Assembly: GCA_036733305.1 (NCBI GenBank)
Contig: DAINAT010000001.1
Coordinates: 73,989-137,988, forward strand
Reading direction: 5' to 3'
DNA: 64,000 nucleotides
From: UBA7672 sp036733305
Lineage (GTDB): Bacteria > Pseudomonadota > Alphaproteobacteria > Caulobacterales > Hyphomonadaceae
The translations under genes and the position numbers were made by a program. Positions 17,533-26,424 of the stretch are shown piece by piece. The first letter of the stretch is position 1; each line of letters starts with the position of its first letter. Below the pieces are notes generated by a model. That model searched no databases and was not told the origin of the DNA. It saw nothing but the letters and a program-made list of their open reading frames with translations.

Positions 17533-18876
17533 GTGAGCGTTGTTGGCCGGTTGATGCGTGCAGTCGCCCTTCCGGCGATCGTGATGGCGCTGCCGTTTTC
17601 GGCCACGGCGCAGGGGCTGATCCGCGACGCCGAGATCGAGCGCACGTTGCGCAGCTACGCCGATCCACTGTTCCTCGCAGCCGGTCTCAAGCCTGAGGAC
17701 GTCAATCTTTACATCGTGCAGAGTGATGAGGTTCAGGCATCGGTGGCCGGCGGCCAGAACATGTTTGTGTATACCGGCCTGATCATGCAATCGCGCACGC
17801 CCGAAGAACTGAAGGGCGTCATGGCGCATGAGATTGGTCACATTGCGCTCGGTCACAACATCACCCGCCCGGCGGCGGCGGGCGCAAGTTCGGGCATCTC
17901 GCTGGTTACGATGGGTCTCGGCGCACTTGCGCTGTTCGTTGGCGCGCCGGAGGCAGCGATGGCGCTGTTCGGTTCTGCCTCTCAATTCGGGATGTTGACC
18001 TTCTTCAAGTTCACACGCGCGGAAGAAGCTGCATCCGATCTCTACGGAATAGGGTTGCTCGAAAAGACCGGCCAATCCGCCAATGGCTTTGCCGATTTCA
18101 TGGAAGGCTACCGCTATCAGGAGCTGATGACGGAAAATCGCCGGAGCCCCTACTGGCGTTCCCACCCGATCTGGAGTGACCGGATCGGCGCCGTTACCAA
18201 AAAGGCGACCGAGATATCGAACAAAGCGCGTCCGCAAACGCCGGAAGAGCAGGAAGGCCTCATCATGATGCAGGCCAAGCTCACGGGTTTCCTCGGGCCG
18301 CCCAATCGCGTCCTGACGCGTTTTCCGGGCTCAGATCAGTCTGTCGCCGCCAAGTACGCACGCGCCATCGCAGCATACAAAGCTGTCGACATCAAAGCGG
18401 CGCTGACGCTCACGCAGGGCCTGATCGATGCCGACCCGGACAACCCTTACTTTGAGGAACTGAAAGGGCAGATCCTGTTCGAAAGCGGCCGTGCGGCCGA
18501 GTCAGTCGAACCTCATCGCAAGTCAGTCCAACTCGCGCCGCAGCACGCGCTCCTCAAGGTGAACCTTGCAAGGTCGCTGACTGCGACCAAGGACGAGGCT
18601 GCGATCAAGGAAGCGGAAGGGCTTCTCATCGACGCGCTCGCCCTGGAAGAAGACAACGCTTTCGCTTGGACCTTCCTGGCCGATGTCTACGCCAAGCAGA
18701 GCCGGATTGGTGACGCCGACCTCGCGACCGCAGAGGCTTCGTATCAGGTCGGCAATATGAGCCGCGCGCATATCTTCGCGAAACGCGCGCGCGACAAGCT
18801 CACGCTGAACACGCCCAATGGCCAACGCGCCGACGACATCATGGCGTTGTCCGATCCGCGTAACCGCCCGCGTTGA
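17533..18876 (+). CDS. M48 family metallopeptidase with TPR-like C-terminus (BepA-like)
   Basis: 447 residues from GTG 17533, which has GGGGAG seven bases upstream; an ATG at 17518 lacks a ribosome site. A signal peptide ends near FSATAQ. The zinc site is HEIGH at about residues 99-103, and the third ligand lies in EEAASDLYG. The second half (residues about 285-430) has helical TPR-like pairs such as YFEELKGQILFESGRAAESVEPHRKSVQLAP. This layout is that of BepA/YfgC, periplasmic zinc proteases that help or degrade outer-membrane proteins at the Bam complex. A hydrophobic GLGALALFVGAPEAAMALFG stretch covers the active site as in the family. Confidence 0.88.
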   Translation: MSVVGRLMRAVALPAIVMALPFSATAQGLIRDAEIERTLRSYADPLFLAAGLKPEDVNLYIVQSDEVQASVAGGQNMFVYTGLIMQSRTPEELKGVMAHEIGHIALGHNITRPAAAGASSGISLVTMGLGALALFVGAPEAAMALFGSASQFGMLTFFKFTRAEEAASDLYGIGLLEKTGQSANGFADFMEGYRYQELMTENRRSPYWRSHPIWSDRIGAVTKKATEISNKARPQTPEEQEGLIMMQAKLTGFLGPPNRVLTRFPGSDQSVAAKYARAIAAYKAVDIKAALTLTQGLIDADPDNPYFEELKGQILFESGRAAESVEPHRKSVQLAPQHALLKVNLARSLTATKDEAAIKEAEGLLIDALALEEDNAFAWTFLADVYAKQSRIGDADLATAEASYQVGNMSRAHIFAKRARDKLTLNTPNGQRADDIMALSDPRNRPR

Positions 18877-19009
18877 CGCTAAGTGATCGTTTCGCTCACG
18901 TAAGCGGGGCTCCGCTCTGGTCGCGCCCTTGTGAATTTGTCTTTTGCGCGTAGCGCAGCATTCTCCATAGACAGTCGACTAGCTAGACAGCGTCTCATTG
19001 GGGAGTGCG

Positions 19010-19912
19010 ATGGAGCTCCGACAGCTACGGCAGTTTGTGGTGTTGGCCGAGCGTTTGAGTTTCCGGCGGGCTGCAGAGCAATTGAATATTGCTCAGCCGC
19101 CACTCTCTGTGTCCATCGCGAAGCTGGAAGCCGAGCTCAACAGCAAACTGTTTGAACGTCATGCACATGGCGTCAGCCTAACGCCAGCCGGCGAAGCCGC
19201 GTTGCCTTTCGCGAGGGAAGCGCTGGCTCGCTCGGATGAAATGCGTGAGGCCGTTGGTGCGGTCGTCACCGGAAAGCACGGACAGCTACGCGTGGGCTTC
19301 GTCAGTTCCGCCAGTTACAATCTGGTCCCCCGCATCGTTGCGAGATTTCGCGATGCCTACCCTGGCGTGCACCTGATCCTCGAAGAAGCGCGGGGCATGG
19401 AGTGTATTGAGAGGGTTGAGGCCGGGGCGCTCGATGTTGGGATTGTAAGAACGCCGCTGCCCGAAACAGCATCGCTTCGTCTTGCGCCGATCGAGACCAG
19501 CGAGCTCATGATCGCGATGCCGCACAACCATCGGCTCAGCAACGCCATATCCGTGAGGCTTGAAGATCTCGCAGAGGAGTCGTTCATTCAATACGATCGC
19601 TCCGCGCCCGGTATGCGTTCGATTGTTCTGATGTCCTGTCAGGCCGCTGGCTACAGTCCAAGGGTGACGCACACTGCTGCGCAGGTGCACACGGTGTTGT
19701 CGTTGGTGCGAACTGGGCTGGGAGTTGCGCTGGTACCCGGAATTGCGGAGTTGGAAGAACAATGTTCCGTTGTGCCTCTGACCTGCAACGGCAGGGCGAT
19801 CACGCTGGGCTTGTCACTTGCCCTGCGTCCCGAGGAACCGTCTCGGCTCGTCAACAATTTCTGCAATATCTCGCGCGCTGTTACGGGGTACGAGCTCCAG
19901 CAGGTGTCGTGA
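19010..19912 (+). CDS. LysR family transcriptional regulator
   Basis: 300 residues. ATG 19010 is chosen: GGAG lies four bases before it, and the protein then opens with MELRQLRQFVVLAERLSFRRAAEQLNIAQPPLS, the standard LysR helix-turn-helix. The effector domain follows (LRVGFVSSASYNLVPRIVARF, then ALVPGIAEL). It reads in the same direction as the TonB receptor at 20049, 137 bases ahead of it, an arrangement less usual than divergent LysR control. It may regulate that receptor; the ligand is unknown. Confidence 0.9.
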   Translation: MELRQLRQFVVLAERLSFRRAAEQLNIAQPPLSVSIAKLEAELNSKLFERHAHGVSLTPAGEAALPFAREALARSDEMREAVGAVVTGKHGQLRVGFVSSASYNLVPRIVARFRDAYPGVHLILEEARGMECIERVEAGALDVGIVRTPLPETASLRLAPIETSELMIAMPHNHRLSNAISVRLEDLAEESFIQYDRSAPGMRSIVLMSCQAAGYSPRVTHTAAQVHTVLSLVRTGLGVALVPGIAELEEQCSVVPLTCNGRAITLGLSLALRPEEPSRLVNNFCNISRAVTGYELQQVS

Positions 19913-20017
19913 TACTGAAACGGTATCGCCGCGCCGCCAGATAATATTGGACTGTACTCCGGCGTATCTCATCCTTCCCCCACGGGTGTTAGCTCCAAGG
20001 AGCGCACTCAAAAAATA

Positions 20018-20034
20018 GGGACCGCAAAGGTCCC
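20018..20034 (+). promoter_or_regulatory. leader hairpin next to a ribosome binding site
   Basis: GGGACC (20018-20023) and GGTCCC (20029-20034) can pair around GCAAA, two bases before the AAGGGGAGG ribosome site at 20037-20045. A second small hairpin, GCTCC/GGAGC, lies around 19992-20003. They sit in the leader of the TonB receptor gene and could tune translation or protect the 5' end; no known riboswitch is recognised. Confidence 0.4.
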
Positions 20035-20048
20035 AAGGGGAGGAATAA

Positions 20049-23000
20049 ATGAAACGGTTACTGCGCGGCGCATCATGCGCGGCAATGATGGCTGTTGTTT
20101 TACAGCCTGTGAGCGCGTGGGCCCAGCAACAATCTGCAACTGTCCAGTCAGCGCCTGAAGCGATAACGTCCCAAGAGCGGCCTTCGACCGTGCCGGGGCC
20201 GGAAGATCGTGTCGTTGTCACGGGATCGCTTATCGCCGGTAGTCCAGAAGATGCAGCGCTTCCAGTAGAAGTGTTCTCGACGGAAGACCTTGAGAAGCAA
20301 GGCTCGCCCACCGCGCTGGAGTTCGCAAAGAACCTCACGATCTCGGGTCCGACCAGCGGCGAAGCCAACTTTTTCGGCGGTAACCCCGGCGCAGTGACGT
20401 TCAACCTGCGCGGTATCGGATCAGACAAGACGCTGACCTTGTTGAATGGTCATCGCGTGGGTTCCAACGCCAACTTCATTCCGGGCGCCGCGCTCGCAAG
20501 GACGGAGCTTCTGAAAGATGGCGCCGCTGTGACTTACGGCGCAGACGCCATTGGCGGCGTTGTAAACTTCATCACGCGCAAGGATTTCGTGGGTCTCGAG
20601 GCCAAGGCCAGCTACAAATACATTGATGGTTCAGATGGCGACTACAGCGCCAGCCTGCTCGGCGGCATCGGTGAGGGCAATACCAATTTCCTGATGTCGG
20701 TGGAGTATGAACGCCGCTCGGCACTGCCCGCGCTGGAGCGCGACTGGGCGACCACACCGCGTTCAGTCAATATCGGCCCGTGGTCGAGCATCACAAACCT
20801 GGGTTTCTATTCACCGCGCGGCGTGCTGCCGACGGGCCCACTCGTTCCAACCGGCGCAGGCGGACAGTTCACGCTCGCCGATGAATGGGGTCCATCTCTC
20901 GGCGCCGCGGTCCGCGACAACGCGAATGCGATCGGTACTCCCGCCCAAAACTGCACAGCGATCGGCGGTGCATACACAACGGCGTGCCAATTCAATTACT
21001 ACAATTTCTACAACATTGTCGAACCGACCGACATCTATCGCGCCTACGCGCAGCTCAACACGGCTGTCACTGACGACATGGATTTCCACATCGATGTTGC
21101 TTACGGCCAAGTGCGGACGGTGCAGCATATTTCGCCGTCGGTGGCGCTGCAGAGTGGGCCGGCCGCGAACTCGGCGGAACAGCAGATATTCATTCCCAGG
21201 GCAAACCCTTATGTCGCGCAGTTCATGACGGATGCTGGCTATACAGCGCCGGCTGGTTTGTCTGGCTTTGCGTTCGGGAGTGCGGCGACGGGGGCGTTCT
21301 ATCGGGTGTTCGCATTCGGTGGATCACAGGCTTACGGCGAGAACACGATCTTCCAGGAATACGACTCGCAGGGCTTCCGCGTTTCGAGTGGGTTGAACGG
21401 ACGTCTTGGGGATTGGGCGGGGCCACTGGGGGATGTGAATTACGACGTCACGCTGAACTATGACCAGTCGATCACGCGAACGACGTATCCGGACATTATC
21501 GGTTTCCGGCTTCAGCAAGCGCTGAACGGATTCGGCGGGCCGAACTGCAATGCGCCAGATCTGAACGCGAACCTGTTCGGAACGCAAAACCCTGCGGCTG
21601 CGGGCAAGAATGGCTGTATGTGGTTCAACCCGTTCGCGACGGGATTCCGCAGCAATCCGGCGCTGGGGCTTACAAACCCGCAGAGCGGGTCCAACCGAAA
21701 TCTGGCTGTGCCAACGGGCGTCACCTCCTGGGAAAATCCCGTCGAACTGCAGCGCTGGTTGTATGACGACAAGATGCAGGAGACCGTGAACTCGGCGCTC
21801 ACGCTCGATGTTATCTTCAATGGTCTGACGCCGTTGGAGCTGCCGGGCGGTACGGTCGCCTGGGCGCTTGGCTTCCAGGGGCGGATGCTGGAGTCACGCG
21901 AAACCGTGCCCAGCCCATACAACAATGACTCGGTGCCATGCTCGTGGCCGGGTCAACAGCCGGCAGTGCCGGGCACGCCCCAATACACCGGCTGCAATGT
22001 CGATCGTCCGGGGCCACTGGTCTACACCGCGACCAACTTCCCCGATTATCGCGACCAGCAGCAACGCGCAGCTTTCGGCGAGGTGCAGCTGCCGGTCTTT
22101 GACAACTTCAACATCTCTGCAGCGGTGCGCCGTGAAGAGTTCTCGGGCGGATTGGGCTCCACAGTCTATAAAGTCTCTGGCAAATGGGATGTGTGGGGCC
22201 CAATATCGCTGCGTGGTTCTTACGGCACCAACTATCAGGCGCCCCCGATCACGTTGAAGCCGGGTGAGGTCAACAACGGCGTTGCGAACTACACGCGCGC
22301 AGGCGGCCTGTGGCTGCCCGCTACGCAGATCACCCGCAGCGATGTGGTGCCGGCTACGGCAACCGCATGGAATGCCGGTGTAATCTGGCAGTCTGAAGGC
22401 TTTGCCGCCGACCACAGCTTCCGCTTCATCGTCGACTACTTCAGCATCGAAACGGAGAACGAATTCCGTCAGCTTGCAACCTACAACCAGATCTTCGATG
22501 CCGTCTGGAATGCGACCGACAGCTACACGCCATGCAATCACCCGCTAGCTGGCCGCGTGGCCTATCAAGCCACATCGACGTCGCCAGGCGGGGTTTGCTC
22601 AGCAACCACGGTGCCGACCGATCTGGGCCGCGTGACGACCGAGTACGGCAACGGGCCGGGCATCATAACCAACGGCTTCGATTACCAGACCGACTATTCC
22701 ATGCCGATCGGGCCAGGCGATTTCATGGTCGGGGTCATCGCCACGCAGCTGAAAGCGATCGAAGATACGGCGGTCACCATCGACGGCTTCCAGATCTTCG
22801 CCTCGCGCAATCGACTGGGCAATCTCAACCAGTCGGGTGCAGCGCTTGCGGCGCCGGAGTGGAAGGTCAATGCGTTCGCCACCTATTCCTTCGACAATCA
22901 TACCTTCCGCTTTGGCGCTGACTGGGCGTCGGCGGTCTACGACGATCGTGTTGGCATCCAGTACGGCGAAAACGGGGAAGACCCGATCTACTTCGACTTC

Positions 23001-23162
23001 GTCTGGCTGTGGGATTTCAGCGACACGCTGCGCCTGACAGCGTCGATCGACAACATCACCGACCGCGATCCGCCGAAGCACCAGATGGAGCCCGGCTATG
23101 ATCCGCGCCAGGGCAGCGCTCTGGGCCGGACGTTCGAAATCGGGATCAAGAAGGTGTTCTGA
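20049..23162 (+). CDS. TonB-dependent receptor
   Basis: 1037 residues, at the long end of the family. Signal peptide ending SAWAQ, TonB-box-like DRVVVTGSLI, plug domain with VEVFSTEDLEKQGSPTALEFAKNL, FNLRGIGSDKTLTLLNGHR and ELLKDGAAVTYGADAIGGVVNF, then a large 22-strand-type barrel with FGADWASAVYDD and a C-terminal ALGRTFEIGIKKVF ending in Phe, as outer-membrane barrels do. A strong GGGGAGG site precedes ATG. Plug wording is of the group that takes polymers or large organic ligands rather than classic siderophores (inference). The secreted protein at 23396 follows on the same strand. Confidence 0.92.
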   Translation: MKRLLRGASCAAMMAVVLQPVSAWAQQQSATVQSAPEAITSQERPSTVPGPEDRVVVTGSLIAGSPEDAALPVEVFSTEDLEKQGSPTALEFAKNLTISGPTSGEANFFGGNPGAVTFNLRGIGSDKTLTLLNGHRVGSNANFIPGAALARTELLKDGAAVTYGADAIGGVVNFITRKDFVGLEAKASYKYIDGSDGDYSASLLGGIGEGNTNFLMSVEYERRSALPALERDWATTPRSVNIGPWSSITNLGFYSPRGVLPTGPLVPTGAGGQFTLADEWGPSLGAAVRDNANAIGTPAQNCTAIGGAYTTACQFNYYNFYNIVEPTDIYRAYAQLNTAVTDDMDFHIDVAYGQVRTVQHISPSVALQSGPAANSAEQQIFIPRANPYVAQFMTDAGYTAPAGLSGFAFGSAATGAFYRVFAFGGSQAYGENTIFQEYDSQGFRVSSGLNGRLGDWAGPLGDVNYDVTLNYDQSITRTTYPDIIGFRLQQALNGFGGPNCNAPDLNANLFGTQNPAAAGKNGCMWFNPFATGFRSNPALGLTNPQSGSNRNLAVPTGVTSWENPVELQRWLYDDKMQETVNSALTLDVIFNGLTPLELPGGTVAWALGFQGRMLESRETVPSPYNNDSVPCSWPGQQPAVPGTPQYTGCNVDRPGPLVYTATNFPDYRDQQQRAAFGEVQLPVFDNFNISAAVRREEFSGGLGSTVYKVSGKWDVWGPISLRGSYGTNYQAPPITLKPGEVNNGVANYTRAGGLWLPATQITRSDVVPATATAWNAGVIWQSEGFAADHSFRFIVDYFSIETENEFRQLATYNQIFDAVWNATDSYTPCNHPLAGRVAYQATSTSPGGVCSATTVPTDLGRVTTEYGNGPGIITNGFDYQTDYSMPIGPGDFMVGVIATQLKAIEDTAVTIDGFQIFASRNRLGNLNQSGAALAAPEWKVNAFATYSFDNHTFRFGADWASAVYDDRVGIQYGENGEDPIYFDFVWLWDFSDTLRLTASIDNITDRDPPKHQMEPGYDPRQGSALGRTFEIGIKKVF

Positions 23163-23257
23163 TCTTTCTGCTCTGCGGGCCTGACCGCTCGCAAGTCTAC
23201 CGAACGTGCCTGCGTATGTTGCCGAATGCTGGTCCCTAACCAGCATCCTCCTGAACT

Positions 23258-23292
23258 CCCCGGACCCTCAAGGTCCGGGGGCTTGTTCGCTG
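23258..23292 (+). terminator. stem-loop after the TonB receptor
   Basis: CCCCGGACC (23258-23266) pairs with GGTCCGGGG (23272-23280) around CTCAA and is followed by GCTTGTTCG. It lies about 95 bases past the receptor stop and before the next gene. The perfect stem supports a terminator, the interrupted T-tract makes it partial. Confidence 0.65.
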
Positions 23293-23395
23293 TAGGATCA
23301 CACCCGCACTTGTAGGTGTCGGCAGTTGTGAGCGTCGGGTGCTGCGCGTAGATTTCTGGGACACAACGATAAGAACAATACCTCGGGAGGATTCG

Positions 23396-24511
23396 ATGAC
23401 CCAACGTCAACGTCTATGCTTCGCAGTTAGCGCGATGGTTCTTGCCTGCGGATTTGCCGGAGAGGCATCCGCGCAGGCCGCAGCGCAAACGGGCGCACGG
23501 GTCGAGGTGCACAACCTGAAGCCGGCCAAGGAGGGCGACAAGGTTGCGGCAGGTTACGTCGCCCCGCGTCTGGTGATCGGTCAGCCGGATATCTCAGGGG
23601 TGTGGTCGAACGCGTCCAACACGCGGATGACGCGCCAGGCGAAATTCAAATCGCTGATCCTCAACGATGCGGATGCTGAAGAGGCCCGTAAGAATGATCC
23701 GTCGAACATCCGTCAGGCGACCGACGATAACCAGAAGACAGGCGACGGCCTGCTCGACGGCAAGGATCTGGCGGCAGGGCGCGGTTACAACTCGTTCTGG
23801 ATCGATCCGGGCTCGAACCTCGCCAACGTCAAAGGCACATGGCGCACGTCATGGATCGTTGATCCGCCGAGTGGACAGGTGCCGTTCTCCGATGATGGTC
23901 GCAAGAAGTTGGCGGGCATGCGTGGCCAGCGCGGGCAAGGTCGCGGCACGGGCTATGACAATCCAGAAGAGCGTGGCGCGGGCGAGCGTTGCATCGTCGG
24001 ATTTGGCGGCACGGGCGGCCCACCGATGATGAACGTGCTTTACAATAACAACTACCAGATCATCCAGTCGAAGGACTATGTCGTCATCGTCGTGGAGATG
24101 AACCACGATGCGCGCATCATCCCGCTGAACGCCAAGCACGGGCCTGTGGCGCTGAACCCGTATCTCGGCGACTCCATCGGCTGGTGGGAAGGCGATACGC
24201 TGGTGGTGGAGACAGTGAACATCAACCCGAACGGCGGCGGGCAGGTTCAGCTGACAGAGAACGGCAAGATCATCGAGAAGTTCACGCGCTATTCCGACAC
24301 GCAGGTGCTCTACGAGTTCGAAGTACATGACCCGGCGCTCTACAGCCAGGTGTGGAAGGGCGAAGTCGGTCTGAACCGCGTTGACAGCCATGTCTTCGAA
24401 TATGCCTGCCATGAAGGCAATTACGGCCTGCACGGCATTCTCGAAGGCGGCCGCGCAGCCGACCGTTCAGGTCGCTCAATCCAGGAAAAAGGCGACCGCG
24501 ACGAGGGTTGA
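23396..24511 (+). CDS. uncharacterised secreted protein, paralogue of the one at 54572
   Basis: 371 residues from ATG 23396 (GGGAGG five bases upstream; the frame extends to 23339 without a site). A signal peptide ends GEASAQA. No known catalytic family is recognised. Conserved blocks shared with the gene at 54572: RGYNSFWIDPG, ERCIVGF, NNNYQIIQSKDYVVIVVEM, DSIGWWEGDTLVVETVN, and EYACHEGNYGLHGILEGGR. The closely spaced Trp/Glu/Asp block and the Cys-His-Glu block look like binding or active-site positions. Like its paralogue it lies next to a TonB receptor gene, so a periplasmic role in handling the imported substrate is possible (inference). Confidence 0.8.
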   Translation: MTQRQRLCFAVSAMVLACGFAGEASAQAAAQTGARVEVHNLKPAKEGDKVAAGYVAPRLVIGQPDISGVWSNASNTRMTRQAKFKSLILNDADAEEARKNDPSNIRQATDDNQKTGDGLLDGKDLAAGRGYNSFWIDPGSNLANVKGTWRTSWIVDPPSGQVPFSDDGRKKLAGMRGQRGQGRGTGYDNPEERGAGERCIVGFGGTGGPPMMNVLYNNNYQIIQSKDYVVIVVEMNHDARIIPLNAKHGPVALNPYLGDSIGWWEGDTLVVETVNINPNGGGQVQLTENGKIIEKFTRYSDTQVLYEFEVHDPALYSQVWKGEVGLNRVDSHVFEYACHEGNYGLHGILEGGRAADRSGRSIQEKGDRDEG

Positions 24512-24539
24512 TCACGCGCGCGAGGGGTGGAAGTTCGAG

Positions 24540-24573
24540 GCGGCGGATGCGGACACGTATCCGCCGCTTTTTT
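24540..24573 (+). terminator. rho-independent terminator
   Basis: GCGGCGGAT (24540-24548) pairs with ATCCGCCGC (24559-24567), ten-base loop, followed directly by TTTTTT (24568-24573). It ends the plus-strand transcript of the secreted-protein gene, in the gap before the convergent hydrolase gene. Confidence 0.88.
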
Positions 24574-24593
24574 GCGCGCTGCGCCAAGCGCCT

Positions 24594-25553
24594 CTATCGC
24601 CCGAGCTGGCGATCGATCGAGTCTCGGATTTCTGCAAACACCTCCGGCTTGTGATCGAACCCGGCTTCATCGACCATGCCATGATCCCACCCGACCTTTT
24701 CGACATAGGTCAGGTTGGTGCGCCCGGATTTCTGGAACAGGTCGCGCGTAGCACGAGGCGCGTCAGTGCCTGAGGGATCTTTGCTGCCATAGACCAACAG
24801 GACAGGTCCGTCGAATTTGATCAGGTCGTTCGCATACACCCGATCGAACGTGTCCGCCCACCACCGGTATGAGTTGCCGAGAAAGATCGCGTCGCTGGTC
24901 GGCGTGGCTCTTATTCTCTCGAAAGTCTCCACAACCATTGGCCGCATCCCGGGTGGCATGCTTTCGGCGATGAACTTGGAGGCAGGCAGGCCAAGTCCGG
25001 TGGACATTATAACGACGGTATCGATTACCGGCTCCTCGCCAGCTGTCTGTGCAGCGACAGCGCCACCTTCGGAGCCTCCGAACACAACGAGATTACCGTT
25101 GAACCATGGTTGCCGTGACAGCTCTGCTATGACCTGGCGAACATCGGCAACGCGCTGCGAAACGGTGTGGTGTTTCCAGTAGTCTTCGGGACAGAAGGCT
25201 CTATCCCCCTCGACCGCACCTGCGGGTCGCTGAAACGTACTGGTCACGCCATAGGTCTCGATATACGCGACTGCCATATCGGGCGCCATTGCATTTGCGT
25301 AGCGAGACATGCGGGGCCAAGCCGCGTCGCAGCCCGTACCTTGCAACATCACAATCACGCCCTGTTTGCCGCCTGCTCCGCGGCGATCCAGCCGCCACTC
25401 CATCGTGCTTTCATTAGGCCGTAGCGAATGTTGGAGCGTTGGGCGCTGTGGATCTGTGGGGGCTTGGCCAAGGTTCAGAGAACATGCCGTGACAAACAGC
25501 CCCGCAACGATGGCCGTAATCTCAGCGATGTAGTGATGAAACGGCCTCAACAC
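24594..25553 (-). CDS. alpha/beta-hydrolase lipoprotein
   Basis: 319 residues from GTG 25553, chosen because GAGG lies five bases upstream; the frame opens at a TTG (25580) with no site. A short signal runs to LFVTAC, a lipobox, so a membrane-anchored lipoprotein is expected. Hydrolase features: VIVMLQGTGCDAAW (oxyanion loop), nucleophile elbow GGSEGG, LLVYGSKDPSG with the acid Asp, and a His in GWDHGMVDEAGFDH. Probably an esterase or lactonase at the periplasmic face. Convergent with the secreted-protein gene at 23396; substrate unknown. Confidence 0.8.
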   Translation of the reverse strand: MLRPFHHYIAEITAIVAGLFVTACSLNLGQAPTDPQRPTLQHSLRPNESTMEWRLDRRGAGGKQGVIVMLQGTGCDAAWPRMSRYANAMAPDMAVAYIETYGVTSTFQRPAGAVEGDRAFCPEDYWKHHTVSQRVADVRQVIAELSRQPWFNGNLVVFGGSEGGAVAAQTAGEEPVIDTVVIMSTGLGLPASKFIAESMPPGMRPMVVETFERIRATPTSDAIFLGNSYRWWADTFDRVYANDLIKFDGPVLLVYGSKDPSGTDAPRATRDLFQKSGRTNLTYVEKVGWDHGMVDEAGFDHKPEVFAEIRDSIDRQLGR

Positions 25554-25883
25554 GGCATCCTCAGATCGCCAGACGGACAAATCATACTTAGCAGTTGTGC
25601 CGCTGCAAGATTTGTCTGTTTGGCGAGTTGGTGACCAAACCTTTCGAGCAACGTTCGGCGCGTGATCTTCGCTTGCTCAATCGACTGTAGGTGGCGGCGA
25701 GCGTGGCTTCCAAGACGGGAAAGCCGAGGGCGGTGAAACTTGCGGGTGGATTGGCTGCAATCAATTTCTCTGGCACGCTCCAAGCAGGGCTCTTCCGTAT
25801 GTGGTTCAAGCCTCGGATGAGCTGCATTGCATCCCGAGCTTGCGCGTGCGCTAAATCGAGCGTCGCGTTGTAGGGGTATCTCC
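25554..25883. other. divergent intergenic region
   Basis: 330 bases between the hydrolase and the VOC gene. Short open frames on both strands have no recognisable family and no ribosome sites. It presumably holds two divergent promoters; no repeat, RNA gene or clear promoter box is seen. Confidence 0.5.
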
Positions 25884-26417
25884 ATGAGCCGGATCTTCGG
25901 GAAAGTCTGTCAGAACGGCTATGTCGTGCGCGACATCGAAGCGGCGATGAAGCACTGGATCGATGTCATGGGCGTGGGGCCGTGGTTCTATATCGAGGAC
26001 GTGAAGACGGATTGGTTTACCTGCCGCGGGAAGGCGTCGGACGTGAAGATGTCGATTGCGCTGGCCAATTCTGGCGATTTGCAGATCGAGCTGATCCAGC
26101 AACGCAATGATGCGCCGTCGCTCTACAAGGAGTTTCTCGATGCGGGCTTCGAGGGCCTGCAGCACATGTCGTACTGGACCCACGACTATCAGGCGCTCTA
26201 CGACCGGGCGCTGTCGCTGGGCTATGTGGTCGGCCATGAGGGGTGCATCGGCGGCGAGAAGGGGCGCTTCGCCTATTTCGATACGCAGGCGCATCCCGGC
26301 ACGATTGTCGAGATTTCCGACATCAGCGGAACCAAGGGCAAGACGTTTGACCACATCCGCCGCGTCGCGGCCGATTGGGACGGCTCAAACCCGATCCGGA
26401 TCATCAAGCCGGCTTGA
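25884..26417 (+). CDS. VOC superfamily (glyoxalase-like) protein
   Basis: 177 residues from the ATG that gives MSRIFGKVCQNGYVVRDIEAAMKHWIDVMGVGPWF, the first beta-alpha-beta-beta-beta unit of a vicinal-oxygen-chelate fold. The second unit contains GLQHMSYWTHDYQALYDRA with candidate metal ligands and ends at PGTIVEISDISGTKG. The pattern resembles glyoxalase/bleomycin-resistance-like and methylmalonyl-CoA-epimerase-like proteins found with steroid or lipid catabolism genes. The frame extends to 25827 without a ribosome site. Convergent with the membrane protein genes, eight bases apart. Substrate not determined. Confidence 0.85.
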   Translation: MSRIFGKVCQNGYVVRDIEAAMKHWIDVMGVGPWFYIEDVKTDWFTCRGKASDVKMSIALANSGDLQIELIQQRNDAPSLYKEFLDAGFEGLQHMSYWTHDYQALYDRALSLGYVVGHEGCIGGEKGRFAYFDTQAHPGTIVEISDISGTKGKTFDHIRRVAADWDGSNPIRIIKPA

Positions 26418-26424
26418 GGCAGGC

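Noticed and set aside
25691..25873. Small frame in the gap before the VOC gene
   Set aside because: No ribosome site, no similarity seen, ends right at the start region of the VOC gene.
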